6,066 bases of DNA from Pseudobdellovibrionaceae bacterium (GCA_014376325.1 JACMRP010000126.1:1-6066); one strand, 5' to 3'; counted from the first letter of the stretch, positions 1 to 5,344 are shown. A program made the numbers and translations. Notes: a model not told the origin generated them from the letters alone.

Positions 1-182
1 AACTGTATCCCAGGTCGAGCGCTCATATTTTTTCATCGCCTAAGCCTGCCACATATACTTAGTATTTAGTAAGCGGTTTCGGATAGAATATTTGAACTGC
101 CATTGACATTGCTTTCGAGTAACTTCAGAACTGCCTCATTTCGACAAGCCTCGATTTACGTGTCAGACTAAGGAAAAACGAT

Positions 183-1325
183 ATGAATTCCGCTAAATTT
201 TCAGAAGCCGGCCTAAGCTCTCAACTTGTGAAAGCCCTCTCACAACTGGGTTTCGATAGAATGACGGCAATTCAAGCGGCAAGCTTATCGCCACTTCTAG
301 CCGGAAAAGACGTGATTGGTCAGTCGAAAACCGGAAGCGGTAAGACCTTGGCATTTTTGCTGCCGGTTTTGCAAAATGCGAATATGGCTTCTAGATGGCC
401 CCAAGCTCTCGTGTTAGTTCCGACCAGAGAACTCTGCGATCAGATCCTTCGCGAAGCTCAAAAGTTTTCAAAACATTTTCCGCAGTTTAAAATAGTCTCC
501 TTAGTGGGCGGCCAACCCTACCCGCCGCAAGAAGAAGCCCTCGCGCAAGGAGTTCACCTGATCGTCGGCACTCCTGGGCGCACGCTCGAGCACTTCCGAA
601 ACGGCAAAGTCAAAGCGGACAGTCTTCGGATGTTGATTTTAGACGAAGCGGATAGACTCCTCGAAGAAGGTTTTGCGGAGGAGATGAAGGCCATATTTGA
701 TTTGCTACCGAGACCACGTCAGACAATCTTTTTTTCTGCAACTTTCCCTACCGCGATTGAAGAATTCAGTCAGCTGTACCAAACGAATGCGGTGCGAATT
801 ACGACTCAAGATGATCTCAATACTGTGCCAGCAATAACGCAGTATCTTTACGCCGCAGAAAAGCCAGACAAGCTCGCGACGCTGCAACAAATATTAAAAC
901 GCCATCCGTCCAAGTGCACTTTAATTTTTTGCAGGACAAAGGCGCTCGTCGACGAAATCGGAAACGCACTTTCCGGAAACGAAGTTAAATGCGAGATCCT
1001 TCATGCAGATCTAAAACAGACTGAACGGGACCGGGTCTCGAAACTATTTCGTAGCGGAAATTTAAATATTTTGGTCGCTACCGATGTGGCGGCGAGGGGG
1101 CTCGACATCGATAGTTTAGAATTAGTGATCAACGTGGATCTACCATCCAGTGCAGATATTTATATTCACCGTATCGGACGCACCGGTCGCGCCGGCAGAA
1201 AAGGCACGGCAGTGTCGATCGCCACGGAGTATGAAATTCCGCTGGTTGCGGAAATAGAAAAGACCACGGGCATCCAATTTATTCGCGACAAACTGGATTT
1301 AACTTTGCCTGAGACTCTCGGATAG
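183..1325 (+). CDS. DEAD-box ATP-dependent RNA helicase, DbpA-like core without RNA-binding domain
   Basis: ATP-driven RNA unwinding or remodelling enzyme of the cytosol. All helicase motifs are visible in 380 residues: Q motif ending at Q31 (MTAIQ, with Ala where Pro is usual), motif I SKTGSGKT 48-55, Ia PTREL 80-84, GG 109-110, TPGR 130-133, DEAD 154-157, SAT 185-187, LIFC 247-250, ATDVAARGLDID 299-310 and HRIGRTGR 329-336. The wording around the Q motif and motif I (MTxIQAASL, LAGKDV, KTGSGKT) resembles E. coli DbpA, which targets the 23S rRNA peptidyl-transferase region. DbpA carries a further domain of about 75 residues that binds rRNA; this protein stops about 45 residues after motif VI, so that specificity domain is absent. 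Start ATG 183 has AAGGA at 170-174, 8 nt upstream. It could equally be an RhlE-like generalist; the helicase assignment itself is firm. Confidence 0.95.
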   Translation: MNSAKFSEAGLSSQLVKALSQLGFDRMTAIQAASLSPLLAGKDVIGQSKTGSGKTLAFLLPVLQNANMASRWPQALVLVPTRELCDQILREAQKFSKHFPQFKIVSLVGGQPYPPQEEALAQGVHLIVGTPGRTLEHFRNGKVKADSLRMLILDEADRLLEEGFAEEMKAIFDLLPRPRQTIFFSATFPTAIEEFSQLYQTNAVRITTQDDLNTVPAITQYLYAAEKPDKLATLQQILKRHPSKCTLIFCRTKALVDEIGNALSGNEVKCEILHADLKQTERDRVSKLFRSGNLNILVATDVAARGLDIDSLELVINVDLPSSADIYIHRIGRTGRAGRKGTAVSIATEYEIPLVAEIEKTTGIQFIRDKLDLTLPETLG

Positions 1326-1328
1326 GTA

Positions 1329-1346
1329 TCCTTGGCTCACCAAGGA
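1329..1346 (+). promoter_or_regulatory. hairpin enclosing the ribosome binding site of the DUF3332 gene
   Basis: TCCTTGG (1329-1335), loop CTCA (1336-1339), CCAAGGA (1340-1346) form a perfect 7-bp stem. The right arm contains most of the Shine-Dalgarno AAGGAG (1342-1347) that serves ATG 1353. The hairpin begins 3 nt after the helicase stop codon (1323-1325), so a ribosome finishing the helicase would be expected to melt it. This suggests translational coupling of the two genes. There is no T-run after it, so it is not a convincing terminator. The pairing is seen; the function is inferred. Confidence 0.5.
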
Positions 1347-1352
1347 GAATCC

Positions 1353-1913
1353 ATGAAAAACAGTATTTCGAAACTATTCTTTTACGTGAGCTCGCTGCTC
1401 GCATGCACGGTCATCGCATTCACGACCGGGTGTGCATCTGGTGGCTTCAAAATCACTCGCCAATATGCGGGCTTCGTTAACAAGCAGTTTATTATCTTGC
1501 GAATTATTTTATACATCTTCACGACAGTTGTTTTTGCGGTCACGATGATCATCGATATGGTCATTTTCAATACGATCGATTTTTGGGAAGGCCGAGTTTC
1601 CGAGGGTCACTACGAATACAACAAAGAAGGTCGTACGTTTCAGGTACATCACGAAGTGATCCCAGGAAGTTTGTTAAAGCGTTCAACGATCAAAGTTCTT
1701 AGCGATAAAAAAGAACTGCTTCAAACTATCGTGTTACTAGAAACCAACAAGGGCGAAATCGAAATGTCCGTCGATGGTCAACTCCGTACCCGAGTCAGAG
1801 ACATCAACTCACTACCAGTCGCCTCAATCTACGACCAAAAAGGCAGCCTAGTAGAAGACCAAATCCTATGGGTGCCAGGTCCTGTTTCTGTAATCACCGC
1901 GTCGCAAAGATAA
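1353..1913 (+). CDS. DUF3332-type lipoprotein of unknown function
   Basis: Predicted exported lipoprotein, 186 residues. The N-terminus has a basic, hydrophobic signal and a cysteine at C27 in FTTGC followed by ASGGFKITRQYAGF. The family pattern I recall is GC-x-G-x-F-x-L-T followed by a hydrophobic stretch and NTIEFW, matched here by residues 30-35 and NTIDFWEG 73-80. C18 in LLAC is a better-looking lipobox, but C27 sits at the family position. A long hydrophobic segment spans about 46-72 and the rest is soluble. Start ATG 1353 is chosen over an upstream in-frame TTG (1332) because AAGGAG lies 5 nt before it. It lies 27 nt after the helicase gene and is probably cotranscribed. Its last 14 codons, VPGPVS onward, lie in the left inverted repeat of the neighbouring element, so the native C-terminus may have been replaced. 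The role is unknown. Confidence 0.8.
   Translation: MKNSISKLFFYVSSLLACTVIAFTTGCASGGFKITRQYAGFVNKQFIILRIILYIFTTVVFAVTMIIDMVIFNTIDFWEGRVSEGHYEYNKEGRTFQVHHEVIPGSLLKRSTIKVLSDKKELLQTIVLLETNKGEIEMSVDGQLRTRVRDINSLPVASIYDQKGSLVEDQILWVPGPVSVITASQR
1871..1903 (+). repeat. left inverted repeat of the transposase element
   Basis: The first 19 nt (GGTGCCAGGTCCTGTTTCT, 1871-1889) are identical to the reverse complement of 2663-2681. The next 14 nt (1890-1903) still align with the reverse complement of 2649-2662 with a few mismatches and two compensating single-base gaps, ending in a shared CGTC or CGTC-like end. The repeat lies entirely in the coding frame of the DUF3332 gene. Chance alone would give an exact 19-nt inverted match in a window this size only about once in 10,000 windows. 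Confidence 0.85.
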
Positions 1914-1928
1914 TCAGAATCCGAAAAT

Positions 1929-1958
1929 TGGGTGATCAGATCCAGTATCTGACACCCA
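1929..1958 (+). repeat. REP-like palindromic hairpin at the left end of the element
   Basis: A 12-bp stem pairs 1929-1934 with 1953-1958 and 1936-1941 with 1947-1952, with one bulged A (1935) and a 5-nt loop CCAGT. Read forward without the bulge, 1931-1950 matches the 19-nt terminal repeat at 15 of 19 positions. Read on the other strand, 1956-1938 matches it at 14 of 19. The hairpin therefore looks like a palindromic form of the terminal repeat. It is a plausible recognition hairpin for the Y1 transposase and might also slow transcription leaving the DUF3332 gene, although no T-run follows it. Confidence 0.7.
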
Positions 1959-2021
1959 GCTCCCGCCGGCCTCTTTCTAGTTGTAGCTTATAGCAGTTTC
2001 GATTTTGCATTCCCGAGTTGA

Positions 2022-2660
2022 ATGCCCAGAGCGAGAGCAATTCTACAATCCGACTATCCTTACAGCATCACCGCGAGATGTACCAATCGCGAATGGTTCA
2101 ACATTCCAATGGATGACGTCTGGGAAATATTTTGCGAAGAGCTCTCTAGAGCAAACTCAGAATACGATCTGATGATTCACAGCTTTATACTGATGAGTAA
2201 CCACTATCATCTGATTGCATCTACTCCGCAGGCCAATATCAGCGAATGTATGCAGCAGTTTATGCATAAAACGAGTCGGAAACTTACCCACTCTGGCAAT
2301 CGGATCAATCAGACTTACGCCGGTCGCCACTACAAATGCATTTTGGACAATCCGAACTATTATTTGAATGCCTACAAATACAATTACAGAAATCCGGTGA
2401 CTGCCGGAATATGTAAGGACGTATTGGACTACAAATACAGCACTTTGCATTCTACAGTTGGCTTATCGCTGCCAAAGATACCGACTGCAGAAGACACTAC
2501 ATACTTGTCGGACCCCAAAGGAACTTTGAATTGGTTGAATATGGAGCCAGACGCTGCAAAGTACGAGGCCGTTCGGTATGCTCTGAAGAGAAGTTACTTC
2601 TTACCAAAAAAATGTGGGGTCTCTAATAGACCCCTACTTTCAGTAAATGACGTGCTGTAA
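2022..2660 (+). CDS. REP-associated/IS200-like Y1 transposase (HUH family)
   Basis: Single-strand DNA nicking and joining enzyme of the Y1_Tnp family, 212 residues. The HUH metal-binding motif is H61-Y62-H63 in SNHYHLIASTP. The conserved segment before NPV, written as YIHxNPVRAG in the family, appears as YNYRNPVTAG at 120-129, placing the catalytic tyrosine at Y120. The N-terminus (MPRARAI, then SITARCTNREWF) and the lone gene organisation match the RAYT branch rather than canonical IS200 TnpA, which is about 150 residues. Reading frame and catalytic residues are intact, so the protein may be active. The 3' end of the gene lies in the right inverted repeat, including its stop codon. Only weak Shine-Dalgarno similarity (GAG) precedes ATG 2022, suggesting low expression. 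Confidence 0.92.
   Translation: MPRARAILQSDYPYSITARCTNREWFNIPMDDVWEIFCEELSRANSEYDLMIHSFILMSNHYHLIASTPQANISECMQQFMHKTSRKLTHSGNRINQTYAGRHYKCILDNPNYYLNAYKYNYRNPVTAGICKDVLDYKYSTLHSTVGLSLPKIPTAEDTTYLSDPKGTLNWLNMEPDAAKYEAVRYALKRSYFLPKKCGVSNRPLLSVNDVL
2616..2634 (+). repeat. hairpin near the right end of the element, inside the transposase gene
   Basis: GGGGTCT (2616-2622), loop CTAAT (2623-2627) and AGACCCC (2628-2634) form a perfect 7-bp stem 29 nt inside the right inverted repeat's outer part. It encodes part of the transposase tail (CGVSNRP). Its position mirrors the left hairpin, so it may be the right-end recognition structure. Its sequence is not related to the terminal repeat, which makes the role less certain. 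Confidence 0.45.
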
Positions 2661-2681
2661 CAAGAAACAGGACCTGGCACC
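2649..2681 (-). repeat. right inverted repeat of the transposase element
   Basis: Inverted partner of 1871-1903, identical over the outer 19 nt (2663-2681) and imperfect over the inner 14 nt. It holds the last codons and stop (2658-2660) of the transposase gene. It ends 2 nt before the reverse-strand stop codon of dps (2684-2686), so it lies directly in the 3' untranslated region of the dps transcript. Confidence 0.85.
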
Positions 2682-2683
2682 TT

Positions 2684-3190
2684 TTAGGAATTGTTGCCTA
2701 TGGTTCGGGTGGATTCGAATAAGAACCAGCTGCGGCGTTCTGTTTCATCGATCCAATTTTCAATCAGGCTTGCGCTGGCGATGTCGTTGTATTTATCGCA
2801 GACTTCGTGAGCTTCGCGAAGACCCGCAGTCAGTTGACGGTTGTCCGCCGCTAATTCTGAAAGCATCGCCTGGGGAGCCACGAAGTCTTCATCGTTGTCT
2901 TTGATTCTTTGTGAACGACTGATCTGGCCGATTGAACGCAACGTTCTTCCGCCAACTTTGCGAACGCGCTCAGCGATCACGTCCGTCATCGCGAACAGCT
3001 GATCGGCTTGCTCATCTAATAGCAAATGGAAGTCGCGGAAATGCGGACCGCTCATATGCCAGTGAAAGTTTTTAGTTTTTAAATAAATCGCAAACACGTC
3101 TGCCAAAACTATGTTCAGAGCCGCAGAAAGATCTTTCGTCGCGGTCGTCCCTAGATCGGTTGGTGTGCTGATAGCTTTGTCGATGGCCAT
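2684..3190 (-). CDS. dps: Dps-family ferritin-like DNA-protection protein
   Basis: Mini-ferritin that oxidises ferrous iron, usually with peroxide, and stores it in a dodecameric shell; many members also bind DNA in stationary phase. The 168 residues match family length. The signature runs NFHWHMSGPHFRDFH (41-55), then LLDEQADQLF, then DVIAERVRKVGG (70-81). The ferroxidase ligands known from the family fall at H43, H55, D59, D70 and E74, all present. The short N-terminal tail has K5, K18 but no strongly basic DNA-binding extension, so DNA binding is uncertain. The start is ATG at 3190, not the in-frame ATG at 3217, because GGAGG lies 5 nt before it. It is transcribed leftward, convergent with the element and divergent from the SemiSWEET gene. 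Its stop nearly touches the element. Confidence 0.95.
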   Translation of the reverse strand: MAIDKAISTPTDLGTTATKDLSAALNIVLADVFAIYLKTKNFHWHMSGPHFRDFHLLLDEQADQLFAMTDVIAERVRKVGGRTLRSIGQISRSQRIKDNDEDFVAPQAMLSELAADNRQLTAGLREAHEVCDKYNDIASASLIENWIDETERRSWFLFESTRTIGNNS

Positions 3191-3195
3191 GAAAT

Positions 3196-3200
3196 CCTCC
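3196..3200 (-). promoter_or_regulatory. ribosome binding site of dps
   Basis: GGAGG on the minus strand, 5 nt upstream of ATG 3190. It decides between this start and the longer in-frame start at 3217, which has no such motif. Confidence 0.85.
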
Positions 3201-3302
3201 GTTTGACGTTCTTCCAATGATGCTCTTAGGTTTTAACGCGACCGAGAGTAGCCAACAACATAAAATGCACCCCGGCTCGTAAGTTGACTAAAAAATCCAT
3301 TC

Positions 3303-3312
3303 AGATCGATCT
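3303..3312. promoter_or_regulatory. 10-nt perfect palindrome in the dps/SemiSWEET divergent region
   Basis: AGATCGATCT is self-complementary and lies near the middle of the 169-nt space between the dps start and the rightward leader ORF. TTGACT at 3284-3289 resembles a -35 box pointing right, but no good -10 follows at proper spacing. The palindrome could be an operator for either gene; nothing identifies the protein, and no clear Fur, PerR or OxyR site is seen. Confidence 0.25.
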
Positions 3313-3349
3313 ACAGCGGAACTAGCCGTGCTTTATTAGTACCTAGTAT

Positions 3350-3356
3350 AGGAGGT
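3350..3356 (+). promoter_or_regulatory. near-perfect Shine-Dalgarno upstream of the 16-codon leader ORF
   Basis: AGGAGGT matches the full anti-Shine-Dalgarno complement. It is 44 nt upstream of the SemiSWEET ATG (3400), too far to serve it, but 3 nt upstream of GTG 3360, which opens a short ORF. No other strong Shine-Dalgarno lies between it and ATG 3400. Confidence 0.6.
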
Positions 3357-3359
3357 CCT

Positions 3360-3410
3360 GTGAAAATTAGAAATCCACTACAAGCACTATTACAAGCCTA
3401 TGTTGGTTGA
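3360..3410 (+). CDS. 16-codon leader ORF overlapping the SemiSWEET start
   Basis: GTG 3360 opens an ORF of 16 codons (MKIRNPLQALLQAYVG) ending at TGA 3408-3410. It has the strongest ribosome binding site in the window and runs 11 nt into the SemiSWEET gene in another frame. The SemiSWEET ATG at 3400 has no recognisable ribosome binding site of its own, and its frame is closed by TGA at 3361-3363, so it cannot be extended upstream. The simplest reading is that ribosomes terminate at 3410 and restart at 3400. No family is recognised for the peptide. The short distance between the Shine-Dalgarno and GTG makes efficient initiation less certain. Confidence 0.45.
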   Translation: MKIRNPLQALLQAYVG

Positions 3411-3669
3411 TGCGGCGACCGCAGTTGGGCTGCTGGCCGGAGCGATCACCTCGTTGTCCGTCGTTCCGCAGGTTTACGGTATTTGGAAAAAGCGAGCGGC
3501 CAAAGACGTGTCTTACAGAATGTTCGCGGCTCTGTCAGTTGGCGCGGCACTTTGGATCCTGTTCGGCTGCTTAAAGGGCGAGCTCGCGATCATTCTTTCG
3601 AACAGCGTGTCGCTTATTCTGAATCTCTCCGTCATTTTTCTGAAGTGGAAATACCGCGGCAATTCTTAA
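3400..3669 (+). CDS. SemiSWEET sugar transporter (MtN3/saliva family, three-helix)
   Basis: Small inner-membrane protein that works as a dimer and lets mono- or disaccharides cross passively. The 89 residues make three helices: about 5-29, 40-58 and 63-83. The family PQ motif is P23-Q24 in VVPQVYGIWK, followed by the basic loop KKRAAKDVS and the second helix with LWILFG. The pocket residues of the family, a tryptophan and an asparagine 16 residues apart, correspond to W52 and N68. Length is typical of bacterial members. The first helix starts right at the N-terminus, which supports ATG 3400. It lies 45 nt before a carbohydrate-binding-like lipoprotein gene on the same strand. The substrate cannot be read from sequence. 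Confidence 0.9.
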   Translation: MLVDAATAVGLLAGAITSLSVVPQVYGIWKKRAAKDVSYRMFAALSVGAALWILFGCLKGELAIILSNSVSLILNLSVIFLKWKYRGNS

Positions 3670-3714
3670 CCTGCATCCCTTGCATTTCTCTTAAGAAATT
3701 GAGTTGATAGTTCT

Positions 3715-4404
3715 ATGATTAAATCTTTGCCTGCCCTATCGATAGCGGCCGTTTTTTCAACATTGTTGGGTTGCACGAGTTTACCTGCTGCTAGGGAAGT
3801 GGCACAGCAAGCTTGCCAACCGAGTTTTGCAGAAAAGTCGTTAAACTTAGTTCACGCGCAGTCTGCAACAATTCCGGAAGCGCCCAAAGTCACATTTAAC
3901 CTCGACGGCGCAAATCTAGAAGTGCGTTTTGAAATCACGATGGATCCTTCGAAAATTTACGCGAAAGAAAAATTCGGCAATGAGGAATATCCTTACCAGT
4001 TCGACGTCGCGGAAGTGTTTTTGAAAGTATCGGACGCCCCCGCTTCCAAGATGACCTATCACGAATTCGAAATTACGCCGCTGAATCAAAGTTTACAGAT
4101 AAAGATCGACGTCAAAGGCGGAAAGAAAACATTCTCTGCTTCCGAAGAAATCCTCGCAACGACGGCGGCGCAAATTACCGAAACGGGCTGGAGCGCAAAA
4201 TTTTCGATACCTCTGGAAAAATTCGGTTGGAAAGGGCTTTCGGCAAGCGTGACCGGCAACGCTTTCGTCATTATCGGAAAGCCCAACTTAAAAACCTACT
4301 GGGCGCTGGAGCTTCCGCCGCAAACCAAACCCAGCTTCCATATGCCAGAACATTTCGTTGAGCTATTGCCAGTATGCGCTGATGTTAAAGACCAAAGTAA
4401 CTAA
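3715..4404 (+). CDS. lipoprotein with CBM9/DOMON-like carbohydrate-binding fold
   Basis: Predicted exported lipoprotein of 229 residues: signal peptide 1-19 with lipobox LLGC, lipidated C20. From about residue 55 it shows the pattern of CBM9-like domains: a beta strand LEVRFEI (68-74), then DVAEVF (97-102), YHEFEITPLN (115-124), a GWSAKFSIPLEKFG strand-turn (158-171) and the typical ending KPSFHMPEHFVEL (205-217), close to the family's KPNFHxPExFG-L. These domains bind sugars or heme, often on the cell surface. C34 and C221 could form a disulfide. The gene follows SemiSWEET by 45 nt, with only a weak Shine-Dalgarno. No catalytic domain is attached, so a binding or scaffold role is likelier than an enzyme. 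The fold is recognised from memory of the motif order; the ligand is unknown. Confidence 0.72.
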   Translation: MIKSLPALSIAAVFSTLLGCTSLPAAREVAQQACQPSFAEKSLNLVHAQSATIPEAPKVTFNLDGANLEVRFEITMDPSKIYAKEKFGNEEYPYQFDVAEVFLKVSDAPASKMTYHEFEITPLNQSLQIKIDVKGGKKTFSASEEILATTAAQITETGWSAKFSIPLEKFGWKGLSASVTGNAFVIIGKPNLKTYWALELPPQTKPSFHMPEHFVELLPVCADVKDQSN

Positions 4405-5320
4405 AGACCCGGTAGGCTAAAGTAAATTCTTCTTCAAGATCTAATGGATCTTCAGGCAAATAGAGCGGATCATCGACGGATCCCGCATGCATTTTTGAAA
4501 GTTTCGCGCCTGCTTGTTTCCAAAATCGCTCTTGCCACATCGGATTGGTCACGCGCGAAAATAGCTCGCTGAGTTCCAAACCCCTGCGAACAGCGTCTTT
4601 ATTCATTTTTTCCTGGCGCGATAAAACGTAATTTACCGCTTTCAAAATGTCTTCTGGATTGATCAGTTCGAGGGCAAAATAAGTCGTGCTTAAAACTGCC
4701 AATAAATATTTACGGTAAATGTGCTTCGATTCGTGGAACCATTTGTCTTCACCCCCGGGGCGGTAGATGACCTTCATCCGTTCAAAGGTGTTGGAATCTT
4801 TTTTACCTAGTTCGTCGCCCAAGGCCAGATCTAGGGTGACGACCAGACTTTCCGCAAAATTTAAATAACGGCAAAGATCCCGTTCTTCTTTAGGCGCAGT
4901 TGGCAGAAGCCGCCACAATACTCGATGATTTTGCTCGTGGTACAAAGAGATTTCATTAAACCTTCCCAGTGCGGAAAGCTCTTCATCCGGACCCGATACT
5001 TCGTGAACATTGTCTTTGAACCAAACGATTTCGGTCATCGAAGGGGTGAAATCAATTTCGTCTTTAAAAAGATCTTGGGCACTGAGCGATCGCATTGTTG
5101 AACAAATGCGTTGCCCGTAAGTGCCACCGAGCGAAAGATAAAGTTTTCGACTTTCGCGATAAAGTCGGCTCGCGGTTAACAATTGTCGGTCAAAGGGATA
5201 TTCTTTCAGCCAGATTTTATCGTACTTGCCCACCGTCGGCAGGTCACAAAGACTCTTTACGTCTTTCAAAAAATACTGAACATCTTCAGAATAACTCGAA
5301 ACTTTGGCTTTTTTAGACAT
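4385..5320 (-). CDS. unassigned cytosolic protein with an HEQNH (HExxH-type) motif
   Basis: I do not recognise this family. The 311-residue protein has no signal peptide or membrane helix, begins with a lysine-rich MSKKAKVSS, and looks mostly helical and charged. The striking segment is EISLYHEQNHRVLW at 123-136, with H128-E129-Q130-N131-H132 matching the zinc-metalloprotease HExxH pattern. A glutamate that might be a third ligand, E157 in NFAESLV, lies 25 residues after H132; a second conserved-looking stretch is ALGDELGKK (166-174). Other parts, such as the acidic tail DPLDLEEEF (291-299), suggest protein contacts. Start ATG 5320 has AAGGTG at 5326-5331, 5 nt upstream. Its 3' end overlaps the 3' end of the CBM9-like gene by 20 nt on the opposite strand. 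HExxH can occur by chance, so activity is only a possibility. Confidence 0.88.
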   Translation of the reverse strand: MSKKAKVSSYSEDVQYFLKDVKSLCDLPTVGKYDKIWLKEYPFDRQLLTASRLYRESRKLYLSLGGTYGQRICSTMRSLSAQDLFKDEIDFTPSMTEIVWFKDNVHEVSGPDEELSALGRFNEISLYHEQNHRVLWRLLPTAPKEERDLCRYLNFAESLVVTLDLALGDELGKKDSNTFERMKVIYRPGGEDKWFHESKHIYRKYLLAVLSTTYFALELINPEDILKAVNYVLSRQEKMNKDAVRRGLELSELFSRVTNPMWQERFWKQAGAKLSKMHAGSVDDPLYLPEDPLDLEEEFTLAYRVFSYFGL

Positions 5321-5344
5321 TCGTGCACCTTAACGGAATTTCTG

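Larger units (their letters stand above)
1871..2681 (+). mobile_element. compact transposase element bounded by inverted repeats (RAYT/REP-like)
   Basis: An 811-nt unit consists of inverted repeats at both ends, a palindromic hairpin inside the left end (1929-1958), one Y1 transposase gene (2022-2660) and a second hairpin near the right end (2616-2634). The terminal 19 nt are exactly inverted (1871-1889 against 2663-2681). Subterminal hairpins are typical of IS200/IS605 elements, and a single-copy Y1 gene flanked by inverted palindromic repeats is typical of REP-associated tyrosine transposases. No target duplication is visible, as expected for that mechanism. It sits between convergent genes, DUF3332 and dps. 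The boundaries are set by the repeats alone; true cleavage sites could lie slightly inside or outside. Confidence 0.7.

Noticed and set aside
84..131. Promoter-like boxes upstream of the helicase: TAGAAT at 84-89 and TTGACA at 103-108
   Set aside because: TAGAAT has no good -35 at proper spacing, and the TTGACA is followed at 16-17 nt only by TCAGAA or CAGAAC, which match the -10 poorly. The two boxes do not form one promoter, so no call is made.
2647..2904. Plus-strand ORF opposite the dps 3' half
   Set aside because: It lies antisense to a clear dps gene, begins inside the transposase tail, and its Arg/Cys/Trp-rich translation is typical of a shadow frame.
3353..3361. AGGTCCTGT, a 9-nt match to the element's terminal repeat, near the leader ORF
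   Set aside because: A 9-nt match to a 19-nt query is expected about once by chance in 6 kb on two strands, and the bases are explained by the Shine-Dalgarno and GTG start.
3682..3702. ATTTCT/AGAAAT inverted repeat between SemiSWEET and the lipoprotein gene
   Set aside because: The stem is 6 bp and mostly A-T, with no GC core and no T-run, so it is not a credible terminator.
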